DNA of 64,000 nt from NCBI RefSeq assembly GCF_001274935.1, contig NZ_LILC01000037.1, forward strand, positions 309,024 through 373,023, given 5' to 3'. This document shows, in pieces, positions 26,358 to 34,356 of the stretch; within the stretch, counting starts at the first letter, position 1; every line of letters begins with the position of its first letter. The notes under the pieces were generated by a model, which was not told the origin of the DNA, made no database searches, and was given only the letters and a program-made list of their open reading frames with translations. This DNA comes from Priestia koreensis. GTDB taxonomy: Bacteria > Bacillota > Bacilli > Bacillales > Bacillaceae_H. The position numbers and the translations under genes were made by a program.

Positions 26358-26405
26358 CATAAGCGGATGGTGACAGCCCGTAAGGGAGGTCGCCATCCGC
26401 TTATG
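26358..26405. repeat. Long hairpin with 17-bp arms
   Basis: CATAAGCGGATGGTGAC (26358-26374) pairs with GTCGCCATCCGCTTATG (26389-26405) with one G-T wobble, and the loop holds a further CCC-GTAA-GGG. No long T run follows on either strand. It lies directly between the tandem repeats and the gntK terminator. Confidence 0.7.
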
Positions 26406-26454
26406 CTTGAACAAAACCCCCTAACAGCTCTTCCGTTAGGGGGTTTTGTTCAAG
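26406..26454. terminator. Very long terminator hairpin downstream of gntK
   Basis: Arms of 20 bp match perfectly (26406-26425 and 26435-26454), centred on ACCCCCTAAC / GTTAGGGGGT, with a 9-nt loop. The T-rich outer arm suits termination in both directions, mainly for gntK on the minus strand, whose stop is 12 nt away. Confidence 0.8.
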
Positions 26455-26465
26455 TGGATCCTAAA

Positions 26466-28004
26466 TTATACGTGGGATTTTTGGAAGGCGGTGATGCTTC
26501 TGTACTCGTCCTTCAACACGCGAGAAACACGTACAAAAATAGGAGCTAACTCCTTATAAATCTCCACATTCTCTGGATTTGGCGTATGATGATTCGTTGT
26601 TCCAACCATCTCTTTCACCACATCCAATGAATCAATCTCCCCTAAACCATACAAACCTAAAATGACAGCACCTAAACAAGAACTTTCAAAACTCTCCGGA
26701 ACCGAAAGCTTTTGATTGAAAATGTCAGCCATCATCTGTCTCCACAGTTCAGAACGGGCAAACCCTCCCGTTGCCTGAATCTGTGTTGGCTCACCAATCA
26801 ACTCTTCAAGCGCTAGCAATACTGTGTAAAGGTTAAAAATAACCCCTTCTAATACAGCACGAATAAGGTGTTCTTTTTTATGATGCAGGCCTAAACCAAA
26901 GAAAGATCCTCTAGCGTTTGCATCCCATAAAGGTGCTCGTTCACCAGCTAAGTATGGATGGAATAATAGTCCGTCCGCACCTGGCTTCACTCTTGAAGCA
27001 ATTTCAGTTAGAAGGTCATACGGGTCCATACCAAGACGTTTTGCTGCTTCAACTTCTGAAGCACCTAATTGATCTCGAACCCAACGGAAAATCATTCCCC
27101 CGTTGTTCACAGGACCACCGATTACCCATTTATCCTCTGTCAGCGCATAGCAGAAAATGCGTCCTTTTGGATCTGTTACAGGTTTATCTGTGACTGTGCG
27201 AATTGCTCCACTTGTCCCAATTGTCACCGCTACAACGCCTGGGTCGATAGCATTAACACCGAGATTTGATAATACCCCGTCACTTGCTCCGACGATGAAT
27301 GGTGTGGAAGGGTTTAAGCCCATTTCAACAGCAAAATCTTGATCTAACCCCTCGATCTTGTAAGTAGTAGGCACTGGATTAGAGAGACGATCAGGAGTAA
27401 CACCCGCTACATGAAGAGCCTCTTCATCCCAGTTCAGTTCTTTCAAATTAAACAGTCCTGTCGCAGAAGCAATAGAATAATCAATGACGTATTCATTAAA
27501 CAATTTATAGAAAATATATTCCTTAATCGAAATAAATTTATGTGCCGAAGCGAATAAGTCGGTTTTTTCATGACGTAACCATGTTAATTTGGATAACGGT
27601 GACATTGGATGAATTGGTGTTCCCGTACGAAGGTAAATTTCATGACCGTTCCATTCATCCTTAATTTTCTCCGCCCATTGGGCACTTCTGTTGTCCGCCC
27701 ATGTAATACAATTCGTCAATGGCTTTCCTTGTTCATTCACTGCAATTAAGCTATGCATCGCAGAGCTAAATGAAACGAATAAAATATCATCTGACGAAAC
27801 ATCTGACTTTTGAATAACTTTTTTTACCGTCTGAATAACAGCTTGAAAAATTTCTTCAGGATCTTGTTCTGCTGTAAGCGGTGTTGGAGAAAACAACGGA
27901 TATTCGATCCCGTGTCTAGCCACCATTGATCCGTCTTTACGAAAAAGAACGGACTTCGTGCTTGTTGTACCGATGTCAACGCCAATCATGTATTTCTGAC
28001 TCAT
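26466..28004 (-). CDS. gntK: Gluconokinase
   Basis: A 512-residue FGGY-family sugar kinase. The N-terminal phosphate loop is GVDIGTTSTKSV near residue 8, the substrate-side region includes CITWADNRSA near 105 and GASDGVLSNLG near 243, and the C-terminal ATP-binding motif is ATGGFARSELW. It phosphorylates gluconate to 6-phosphogluconate, the substrate of the gnd product encoded just upstream. AGGGGGAATAAGAT precedes the ATG. A hairpin in the 131-bp gap after gnd suggests that gntK gets reduced read-through or has a separate start. No gluconate permease (gntP) is in the window. Confidence 0.93.
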   Translation of the reverse strand: MSQKYMIGVDIGTTSTKSVLFRKDGSMVARHGIEYPLFSPTPLTAEQDPEEIFQAVIQTVKKVIQKSDVSSDDILFVSFSSAMHSLIAVNEQGKPLTNCITWADNRSAQWAEKIKDEWNGHEIYLRTGTPIHPMSPLSKLTWLRHEKTDLFASAHKFISIKEYIFYKLFNEYVIDYSIASATGLFNLKELNWDEEALHVAGVTPDRLSNPVPTTYKIEGLDQDFAVEMGLNPSTPFIVGASDGVLSNLGVNAIDPGVVAVTIGTSGAIRTVTDKPVTDPKGRIFCYALTEDKWVIGGPVNNGGMIFRWVRDQLGASEVEAAKRLGMDPYDLLTEIASRVKPGADGLLFHPYLAGERAPLWDANARGSFFGLGLHHKKEHLIRAVLEGVIFNLYTVLLALEELIGEPTQIQATGGFARSELWRQMMADIFNQKLSVPESFESSCLGAVILGLYGLGEIDSLDVVKEMVGTTNHHTPNPENVEIYKELAPIFVRVSRVLKDEYRSITAFQKSHV

Positions 28005-28060
28005 ATCTTATTCCCCCTAAAAACATCCTGCTTGTTTGAAAGCCTTTTCAGGTATGAACG

Positions 28061-28094
28061 AAAAATAGAGAAGCAATCGAACTTCTCTATTTTT
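28061..28094 (-). terminator. Terminator or attenuator between gnd and gntK
   Basis: A perfect 13-bp stem (AAAAATAGAGAAG at 28061-28073, complement at 28082-28094) with an 8-nt loop gives a minus-strand hairpin with T5. Its position inside the presumed operon suggests that gnd is made in excess of gntK. Confidence 0.75.
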
Positions 28095-28135
28095 GTTCTA
28101 GGGCTATTTTTAAAACACTATGTTGAAAAGGCCTC

Positions 28136-29032
28136 TTATTTTTTAACGACGCTATGTCCACCAAATTCGTTGCGTAGTGCTGCTACAACTTTACCTGTGA
28201 ACGTATCATCTTCTAATGAACGATAACGCATCATTAAGGAAAGTGCAATAACTGGTGTCGCTGTTTGAAGATCTAATGCTTCTTCTACTGTCCATTTTCC
28301 TTCACCAGAAGATTGCATAACACCACGGATGCCTTCTAGCTTCGCATCTTTTGAGAATGCATTTTCTGTTAATTCCATTAACCATGAACGAATAACTGAA
28401 CCATTGTTCCAAACGCGTGCTACTTTTTCATAGTCATAATCGAACGGGCTTTTTTCTAATACTTCAAAGCCTTCAGCGATTGCTTGCATCATGCCGTACT
28501 CAATTCCGTTATGAACCATTTTTAGATAGTGTCCGCTTCCGCTTTCACCAGCATATAGGTAACCGTTCTCTACGCAAATGTCTTTGAAGATTTGCTCTAC
28601 TGTTGCGAATGCTTCTTTGTTTCCACCGATCATTGTGCAAGATCCGTTACGAGCACCTTCCATACCACCACTTGTACCTACGTCTAGGAAGTGAATGCCA
28701 GCTTCTTTTAATTCTGCTGCACGACGTAAAGATTCTTTATAGTTAGAGTTTCCTCCATCGATTACGATGTCGTTCTCATTTAATAACTCTTTTAATTCTA
28801 CTAAAACATTTTCAGTAATAGGGCCAGCTGGAACCATTACCCATACTACTTTTGGGCTTGATAGCTTAGAAACTAAATCTGCTACAGAAGATGCCCCTGT
28901 TGCGCCTAAGTCAGAAATTGTTTTTACTGCTTCTTGATTTACGTCAAAAGCTACTACTTCGTGTTTATTGTCTAATAGATTTTGAGATAAGTTGTATCCC
29001 ATTTTACCTAAACCGATAATTCCTAATTGCAT
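28136..29032 (-). CDS. gnd: 6-phosphogluconate dehydrogenase, short NAD+-type
   Basis: A 298-residue decarboxylating 6-phosphogluconate dehydrogenase that makes ribulose-5-phosphate. The Rossmann motif is GIIGLGKMG; substrate-binding GGNSNYKESLRRA and GTSGGMEGARNG, and the catalytic Lys and Asn in LKMVHNGIEYG, are present. At ~300 residues it is the short YqeC/Gnd type, usually NAD+-preferring, rather than the ~470-residue GntZ/GndA type. AGAAGGAGC precedes the ATG. It is read divergently from an RpiR regulator, with gntK downstream. Confidence 0.93.
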   Translation of the reverse strand: MQLGIIGLGKMGYNLSQNLLDNKHEVVAFDVNQEAVKTISDLGATGASSVADLVSKLSSPKVVWVMVPAGPITENVLVELKELLNENDIVIDGGNSNYKESLRRAAELKEAGIHFLDVGTSGGMEGARNGSCTMIGGNKEAFATVEQIFKDICVENGYLYAGESGSGHYLKMVHNGIEYGMMQAIAEGFEVLEKSPFDYDYEKVARVWNNGSVIRSWLMELTENAFSKDAKLEGIRGVMQSSGEGKWTVEEALDLQTATPVIALSLMMRYRSLEDDTFTGKVVAALRNEFGGHSVVKK

Positions 29033-29073
29033 GTTAAAAAGCTCCTTCTGAAAAAAATTTTCGCTCTATCTCT

Positions 29074-29101
29074 ATTATACGAAAATTTTTTCATATTGCA
29101 A
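29074..29101 (-). promoter_or_regulatory. gnd: Predicted sigma-A promoter of gnd
   Basis: On the minus strand, -35 TTGCAA (about 29096-29101) and -10 TATAAT (about 29074-29079) are spaced 16 nt apart, with an RpiR-type box filling the spacer. Confidence 0.6.
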
Positions 29102-29111
29102 TCGCTTGCAA
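29096..29111. promoter_or_regulatory. cre site (CcpA) between gnd and rpiR
   Basis: TTGCAATCGCTTGCAA matches WTGNAANCGNWNNCAW at every fixed position. Its 14-bp core TGCAATCGCTTGCA is the exact reverse complement of the core of the cre at malT. It overlaps the -35 regions of both divergent promoters. Confidence 0.65.
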
Positions 29112-29134
29112 GAAATTTTTTTTCATATTACAAT
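29106..29134 (+). promoter_or_regulatory. Predicted sigma-A promoter of the rpiR gene
   Basis: TTGCAA (29106-29111) and TACAAT (29129-29134) are separated by 17 nt, with the third operator-like box inside the spacer, so the regulator probably controls its own gene. Confidence 0.55.
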
Positions 29135-29181
29135 TTATGCTATACTTCATTTACGTAATTAGGCAAAGGAGAACGGTTATT

Positions 29182-30027
29182 ATGACGCAGAATTGCTTAG
29201 GAAAAATACGGTCCCATTATGCACGATTTAGCGAAAAAGAAAAGCAAGTTGCAGATTTCATTTTAAAAAATCCTGAATCCATCATTCATAGTACGATTAA
29301 TGAGTTAGCGGATGATTTAAATGTAGCTGAAGCAACTGTTTTCCGTTTTTGTAAGCGTATTGGGTTTAAAGGATATCAAGCAATGAAAATCGCACTTGCT
29401 TCTGAAGTCATGGCTCCTATCACACAAATACATGAGGAAATTAAAGAAGATGATAACGAAAAAACCGTGGCGGAAAAAATTTTCAAGTCGAACATTCAGA
29501 CCCTTGAAAATACGCTTCAGATGCTCGATTATGATTCCATTCAAAAAGCAGTTCATCTTCTTTTAAAAGCAAATCGCGTTGAGTTTTACGGTACAGGTGG
29601 TTCATCAGTAATTGCGATGGATGCTTACCACAAATTTGTGCGGGCAGGAATTAAAGCGTTTTCTTTTACGGATTCCCATTTTCAAATCATGTCTGCTTCC
29701 CAGTTAGGTCCCGATGACGTTGCGGTTGTCATTTCGCACTCAGGAACGAATAAGGATACGATCAATATTTTAAACGTAGCGAAAAAAGCAGGAGCAAAAG
29801 CGATCGGTATTACTGGCTTTCCGAAGTCTCCTATTAGTCAAAAAGTAGACGTTGCGTTATTTACAAGCTCAGAAGAAACAGAATACCGCTCTGAAGCCCT
29901 TGCTTCACGTATAGGACAGCTCAGTCTAATTGACGCACTATATGTGAATATGATGATTTTAAACAAAGAGGAAGCCCAGAAATCGTTAGAACGAGTAAGA
30001 GAGGCGATTTCGGAAACACGTATTTAA
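29182..30027 (+). CDS. RpiR/MurR family transcriptional regulator
   Basis: A 281-residue regulator with an N-terminal HTH_6 domain (about 1-77; helix-turn-helix around INELADDLNVAEATVFRFCK) and a C-terminal SIS phosphosugar-binding domain (FYGTGGSSVIAMDAY; VVISHSGTNKDT). RpiR proteins sense a phosphorylated sugar. Divergent from gnd-gntK, the likely effector here is 6-phosphogluconate or a related sugar phosphate, by analogy with the HexR branch. The start at 29182 is set by AAAGGAG about 9 nt upstream. It probably binds the three 31-bp-spaced boxes in the divergent region and may also act on malT, which has two similar boxes. Confidence 0.9.
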   Translation: MTQNCLGKIRSHYARFSEKEKQVADFILKNPESIIHSTINELADDLNVAEATVFRFCKRIGFKGYQAMKIALASEVMAPITQIHEEIKEDDNEKTVAEKIFKSNIQTLENTLQMLDYDSIQKAVHLLLKANRVEFYGTGGSSVIAMDAYHKFVRAGIKAFSFTDSHFQIMSASQLGPDDVAVVISHSGTNKDTINILNVAKKAGAKAIGITGFPKSPISQKVDVALFTSSEETEYRSEALASRIGQLSLIDALYVNMMILNKEEAQKSLERVREAISETRI

Positions 30028-30033
30028 AAGAAC

Positions 30034-30063
30034 TTTGGGCATTTGAAGAGCTTATGATATAAT
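30034..30063 (+). promoter_or_regulatory. Extended -10 promoter of the 30098 gene
   Basis: TATAAT at 30058-30063 is preceded by TGA, giving an extended -10 (TGnTATAAT), with a weak -35 TTTGGG 18 nt upstream. Confidence 0.5.
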
Positions 30064-30097
30064 CAACCAATCAAATATTTTATTATGTGGAGGCTTT

Positions 30098-30568
30098 ATG
30101 CTCACTTTTGAAGAAAAATTAGCAGTTATTGAATCATTTGAAGAACTTACACGAAATAATGTTTCACTTAAACGAGTGAATTTTCAATATGAAGAAAGTG
30201 CGTATGATAAAAAGAACGTTGTTTATCATTTGCATCCAAACGGAAATGGCTTTGTTTACGCTGAGTTTTTAAGCGGATACGACGTTAACGACAAAGGAAT
30301 GACTAACATTCGTGAGTTCTCAGCAGACGAACTACGTACGATCATTCAGCGATCTATTCAATCATTGGCTCCAAAGAGCGCAGCTGAAGCTGCCATTGTG
30401 GGCGATGAGAAAGAAGAGAAATGGGTTGGAGAAGGTGACCAAGTGCTCATCTTGTTACAAGAAGATGGTATGTGGAACATATACGCTGGCCTTAACCTTG
30501 ATAATATGTTTAGCACGTATGAAGATGCGGCTGAATACTTAACAGAAGAAGGCTTCAAGCGCCTATAA
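30098..30568 (+). CDS. Conserved hypothetical protein, 156 residues
   Basis: I do not recognise this family. It is a soluble acidic protein with no signal peptide or membrane segment. Residues ~1-90 look alpha/beta, with KKNVVYHLHPNGNGFVYAE prominent. After a short Ala/Glu-rich linker, the C-terminal part (about 105-156) has strands in DQVLILLQEDGMWNIYAG and a final helix TYEDAAEYLTEEGF. Good codon structure, GTGGAGG before the ATG, a promoter and a terminator all support a real gene. It stands alone between rpiR and rluF. No function is proposed. Confidence 0.85.
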   Translation: MLTFEEKLAVIESFEELTRNNVSLKRVNFQYEESAYDKKNVVYHLHPNGNGFVYAEFLSGYDVNDKGMTNIREFSADELRTIIQRSIQSLAPKSAAEAAIVGDEKEEKWVGEGDQVLILLQEDGMWNIYAGLNLDNMFSTYEDAAEYLTEEGFKRL

Positions 30569-30573
30569 GAAAC

Positions 30574-30605
30574 AACCCCATGGAAAACTCCATGGGGTTT
30601 CTTTT
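30574..30605. terminator. Terminator between the 30098 gene and rluF
   Basis: A perfect 11-bp stem AACCCCATGGA / TCCATGGGGTT (30574-30584 and 30589-30599) with a 4-nt loop is followed by TTCTTTT on the plus strand, and serves the converging genes. Confidence 0.85.
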
Positions 30606-31299
30606 ATTCTTGACCAAGAAGACGAAACAGTTCCTTGCGTTCTTCCGCTGAGAATTCTCGCCATTCTCCGTCCTTCAAACCGTCTAAATGAAGATTCATA
30701 ATGCGAATCCGTTCGAGCCTCATAACCTTGTGACCAAGTTCCTTACTCATGCGACGAATTTGCCGGTTAAGTCCTTGAGTAAGAACAATCGTGAACGTAT
30801 GCTCATCAACACGAGTTACTTTGCACGGCTTCGTAATCGTTCCTAAGATCGCTACGCCCTCTCCCATTTTCCTCAAGAATTCATCATCGTAGGGGCGCTC
30901 TAACGTGACCACGTACTCCTTCTCATGATCATGCTCAGAACGCATAATACGATTCACGATGTCTCCGTCGTTCGTCATAATAATTAATCCTTGGGAGGCC
31001 TTGTCCAAACGACCAACAGGGAAAATCCGCTCAGGAAAATTCATAAAGTCCATAATATTTCCTTGGACATGTGGCGCTGCCGTACATGTAACCCCAACAG
31101 GCTTGTTGAGCAATAAATAAATCGGGTCTGCCTTTATAGGAATAGGCTGATGATCGATGAGCACAAGATCAGAAGCCTCTACCTCATCACCCGGCTCACA
31201 GATTCGTCCGTTAATGGTAATACGTCCTTCCTCTATTAGGCGGTCTGTTTGTCGCCTTGAGCAAAAACCCGTTAAGCTAACGTACTTATTGATTCTCAT
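30604..31299 (-). CDS. rluF: 23S rRNA pseudouridine synthase, RluF/RsuA type
   Basis: A 231-residue RsuA-family pseudouridine synthase. An N-terminal S4 RNA-binding domain (about 1-60; RINKYVSLTGFCSRRQTDRL) is followed by the catalytic domain with the Asp motif GRLDKASQGLIIMTNDGD and LTQGLNRQIRRM. RluF-type enzymes modify U2604 of 23S rRNA; the NRQIRRM signature and the lack of an extra arm favour RluF over RsuA. It overlaps the upstream methyltransferase gene by 4 nt (ATGA), so the two are translationally coupled rRNA-modification genes. Confidence 0.9.
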   Translation of the reverse strand: MRINKYVSLTGFCSRRQTDRLIEEGRITINGRICEPGDEVEASDLVLIDHQPIPIKADPIYLLLNKPVGVTCTAAPHVQGNIMDFMNFPERIFPVGRLDKASQGLIIMTNDGDIVNRIMRSEHDHEKEYVVTLERPYDDEFLRKMGEGVAILGTITKPCKVTRVDEHTFTIVLTQGLNRQIRRMSKELGHKVMRLERIRIMNLHLDGLKDGEWREFSAEERKELFRLLGQE

Positions 31300-32501
31300 T
31301 TGATCTTTTTAATAAATACGACCTTCAAGTAATCCCCTTGCTTAAATTCTGTGATCGTTTTAAAGTCTTCAGGAAGCGTATGCTCTTCTAAAATTTTATA
31401 TTTACCGTTCGTTTCTTTAAATGCCGCATCAATGAACGTCTTAAAACGATTCATATCAAAGTTACTTGCGTTTGTTGACGCAACAATTACCCCACCATTT
31501 TCTGTAATCGCAATTGTATCTTTTAATAAGTTTTTATAATCCTTCGCTGCACTAAACGTATGCTTTTTTGTTTTCGCAAAGCTTGGTGGATCTAAAATGA
31601 CAAGGTCATACGATAAGTTCTTTTTCGCAGCAAATTTAAAATACTTGAATACATCATCTACAATAATATCCTGTGCTTCATAGTCGACACCATTTAAACT
31701 AAATTGCTCAATCGTTTTAGCGAGGCTTCGATTTGCTACATCGACGCTAGTTGTCTTACTTGCTCCACCGACTGCTGCAAATACGGAAAATGCACCTGTG
31801 TAGGAAAACATATTAAGAACATTTTTGCCTTTGGCATACACATCACGAATTTGTTTTCGAACGTTTCGCTGATCGAGGAAAACACCTACCATTGCGCCTT
31901 CATTTAAATAGACCGCGAAGTTTACACCGTTCTCTTTTACGATCAGCGGGAACTCCCCACGTTCTCCCGTCACAAAATCATCGTCTTCTACGTACTTACC
32001 CTTTGTATCAAAGCGTTTTTTCTCATAAATGCCTTTGAAGTCTACTAATCCTTTTAGCGCATTAATAATATCGTCCTTAAATTGATAAATACCTTCGCTG
32101 TACCAATTGATTACGTAGTAGCCATCAAAATATTCAATGGTTACCCCGCCAACACCATCGCCTTCACCATTAAATACGCGAAAGGCCGTTGTATTAGCAT
32201 CCTCGAAAAAGGATTTTCGATTGGCAATCGCAGACTTTAATCGTTTATAAAAGAAAGATTGATCAATTACTTCTCCTTCTTTTCGACTTAACATCCAGCC
32301 GTACCCTTTATTTTGCTTCCCGTAGTATCCAATACCAATAAAGCGGTTTTTTTGATCGACTAAGTGGAGAATTGCTCCTTCTTCTTGTAGTTCTTCTACG
32401 TCTTGAAGAGCTTCTTTTTCAATAAGCGGATATCCTTTTTTGAATTTCTCAGCGTGTTTCGGCCCTACTACCATCGTATATTGATTTTGCATATTATCCA
32501 T
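31296..32501 (-). CDS. Class I SAM-dependent rRNA methyltransferase, RlmI/YwbD-like
   Basis: A 401-residue protein with an N-terminal PUA RNA-binding domain (about 8-80), a middle EEHD-like region and a C-terminal Rossmann methyltransferase. The SAM motif is VLNMFSYTGAFSVFAAVGGA near residue 225, and the catalytic-loop motif is VILDPPSFAKTK near 305. E. coli RlmI makes 5-methylcytosine in 23S rRNA. The PUA domain plus the DPPSF motif place it in that family, though the base modified here is unknown. ATG at 32501 or three codons later are both possible starts, since the ribosome binding site is weak. It overlaps rluF by 4 nt. Confidence 0.9.
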   Translation of the reverse strand: MDNMQNQYTMVVGPKHAEKFKKGYPLIEKEALQDVEELQEEGAILHLVDQKNRFIGIGYYGKQNKGYGWMLSRKEGEVIDQSFFYKRLKSAIANRKSFFEDANTTAFRVFNGEGDGVGGVTIEYFDGYYVINWYSEGIYQFKDDIINALKGLVDFKGIYEKKRFDTKGKYVEDDDFVTGERGEFPLIVKENGVNFAVYLNEGAMVGVFLDQRNVRKQIRDVYAKGKNVLNMFSYTGAFSVFAAVGGASKTTSVDVANRSLAKTIEQFSLNGVDYEAQDIIVDDVFKYFKFAAKKNLSYDLVILDPPSFAKTKKHTFSAAKDYKNLLKDTIAITENGGVIVASTNASNFDMNRFKTFIDAAFKETNGKYKILEEHTLPEDFKTITEFKQGDYLKVVFIKKIK

Positions 32502-32606
32502 CCAATCTATAATTACTTGCTTTTTTCATCTTTTCCAATCACCTAATCGAATCATACCACTTTCTTCTTGTAAAGGTCGAATTGCTTTTTCATCTATCAA
32601 ACCGTC

Positions 32607-32637
32607 AAAAAAAGAGATCGTATAAGACCGATCTCTT
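32607..32637 (-). terminator. Terminator of the yerD-like gene
   Basis: A 9-bp stem AAGAGATCG / CGATCTCTT with an 8-nt loop is followed on the minus strand by a T7 run. One arm reaches into the stop codon region of the gene at 32636. Confidence 0.85.
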
Positions 32638-34240
32638 AAGAAGAAACAGCAGGTTTTACAGGAAATAGTTCACCGTTCGCTGTTTGATACACAACGTGTT
32701 CTCTCGTCAATTTCGTTGGCGAGTCTACGCCTGCGGCAGCTGCTAAATTGAATAACCCTTCACGTACGGATAAAACATAGTTACTAACCCGGTAAGATTT
32801 CTCTTCGACACTTAATGCTTTTTGTAACTTAGGATCGGTCGTAGCAACACCGACCGGACAATTATTTGTATGACATACTTGGGCTTGGATACACCCAACT
32901 GAAAACATAAAACCACGCGCTACATTGATAAGATCTGCTCCCAAACATAAAGCAATGGCCATTTTATCAGGCGTTAGTAGCTTTCCTGAGGCAAAGATTT
33001 TTACCTTATGGCGAATATCGTATTTAGTTAACAGTTCATCAACGATAGGAAGAGCTGAACGAATTGGAACGCCTGCTACATCTGCCAATTCATGAAAAGA
33101 TGCTCCCGTTCCTCCCTCTCCCCCGTCTACTGTAATAAAGTCTGGTGTTACGTCATTTGTCGCCATGTATGAGATAAGCTCTTCTAATTCATTCGTATTC
33201 CCTACGACAATTTTAATCCCAACAGGCTTCCCACCCACTTCACGTAGTTGTTGAATAAAATCTAGCATCTCCTTTGGTGTATGAAACTCATTAAATCGGT
33301 TTGGGCTATCAATTGATTTTCCAACCTCTACGTTCCGGATTCGGGCAATTTCTGGCGTTACCTTTGCTCCATCTACGTGCCCACCTCTTGTCTTTGCTCC
33401 TTGTGCTAGTTTTAATTCGAATGCCTTAATTTCCTTCATGTCACTTTTCTTCTTAAAATCCTCCCACGAGAACTCCCCTTCTTTCGTTCGGACACCAAAA
33501 AGTCCGGGGCCAATTTGAAAGATAATATCTACGCCGCCTTTTAAATGATGATCTGAAAGACCACCTTCTCCTGTGTTCATCCACGCACCATGTGCCCGAT
33601 GTAAGCCAATTGAGAGAGCCGTAATAGCACGGTCCCCTAATGCACCGTAACTCATTGCGGACTGCCCTACCAAGCCCTTAACGATAAATGGAGACCTGCA
33701 CGTGTGCTCCCCAATAATAACTGCATTCTCATCCGTTAATAAAAAAGGAGCTGCCGTCGCATCCTCGCGATGTTCTTTACGTCGAAACAAATTGTCTTGG
33801 TCGATTTTATAGAGCTTCGTTTTTACCTTCGGCTCGTTATCAATGGCTAGCTCTCCTTTTTGCTTTGGAAACAATGAATTTCGAATAAAATAACCAGCTT
33901 CATCAAAATTTCGCTCAGAGCCAAACCCCATTATCCGCTCCTTGTATTTTCCAGACATCACCGTTTGCTGATAGTCATTTCGGGAAAATGGTTTTGCCTC
34001 ATTGTTGTTTAGAAACAAATATTGACGTAATTCAGGACCCATCTTTTCCAAGATGTATCGCATCTTTCCTAATAGAGGATAGTTTCGTAAAACAGCATGC
34101 TCTTCTTGTCTTTCGTCTCTTCGCCATAAAACAAATAAAAAAATAGCTGGAAGTAAAATAGCTAACACAATAATAGCGGTTAACACAAATAATATGGCCG
34201 TCGTCATACTCACGTCTTCTGTTTCCCCCTTTTGGATCAT
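32636..34240 (-). CDS. yerD: FMN-binding glutamate synthase family protein, YerD-like
   Basis: A 534-residue protein with an N-terminal membrane helix (about 15-38) and a cytoplasmic flavin domain of the GltB FMN/Fe-S barrel type. Barrel motifs are visible: AMSYGALGDRAITALSIGLH, GGEGGTGASF and GRGF-like ADLINVARGFMFSVGCIQ; the cysteines of QVCHTNNCPVG, near the C-terminus, could bind an iron-sulfur cluster as in glutamate synthase. There is no glutaminase domain, so it is not a complete glutamate synthase and its true substrate is unknown. The ATG at 34240 follows AGGAAGGAA; a GTG start nine codons later is an alternative. It stands alone. Confidence 0.88.
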   Translation of the reverse strand: MIQKGETEDVSMTTAILFVLTAIIVLAILLPAIFLFVLWRRDERQEEHAVLRNYPLLGKMRYILEKMGPELRQYLFLNNNEAKPFSRNDYQQTVMSGKYKERIMGFGSERNFDEAGYFIRNSLFPKQKGELAIDNEPKVKTKLYKIDQDNLFRRKEHREDATAAPFLLTDENAVIIGEHTCRSPFIVKGLVGQSAMSYGALGDRAITALSIGLHRAHGAWMNTGEGGLSDHHLKGGVDIIFQIGPGLFGVRTKEGEFSWEDFKKKSDMKEIKAFELKLAQGAKTRGGHVDGAKVTPEIARIRNVEVGKSIDSPNRFNEFHTPKEMLDFIQQLREVGGKPVGIKIVVGNTNELEELISYMATNDVTPDFITVDGGEGGTGASFHELADVAGVPIRSALPIVDELLTKYDIRHKVKIFASGKLLTPDKMAIALCLGADLINVARGFMFSVGCIQAQVCHTNNCPVGVATTDPKLQKALSVEEKSYRVSNYVLSVREGLFNLAAAAGVDSPTKLTREHVVYQTANGELFPVKPAVSS

Positions 34241-34318
34241 CCAAATAATTCCTTCCTATGGTTTTTTACCACAAAATGTTATGCTCAAACTGAATTAACT
34301 AGACCAAAGGGCGAAAAT

Positions 34319-34348
34319 AAAAAGACATGATCATCGTCATGTCTTTTT
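34319..34348 (-). terminator. Terminator of the chemoreceptor gene
   Basis: A perfect 12-bp stem AAAAAGACATGA / TCATGTCTTTTT with a 6-nt loop ends in a T run on the minus strand, 9 nt beyond the stop. Confidence 0.88.
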
Positions 34349-34356
34349 ATCTCTTC

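Larger units (their letters stand above)
29050..29124. promoter_or_regulatory. Three phased operator-like boxes between gnd and rpiR
   Basis: Three A/T dyads, GAAAAAAATTTTC (29050-29062), GAAAATTTTTTCA (29081-29093) and GAAATTTTTTTTC (29112-29124), start exactly 31 bp apart, about three helical turns. The middle box lies in the spacer of the gnd promoter and the right one in the spacer of the rpiR promoter, so binding should repress both. The RpiR protein encoded beside them is the likely ligand-sensing regulator. Confidence 0.6.

Noticed and set aside
25911..26549. A 212-codon plus-strand open frame through the tandem repeats
   Set aside because: It is stop-free only because the repeat unit has few stops. 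Unit length varies (88-90 bp), so the repeat is read in different frames, there is no ribosome binding site, and its 3' end overlaps gntK.
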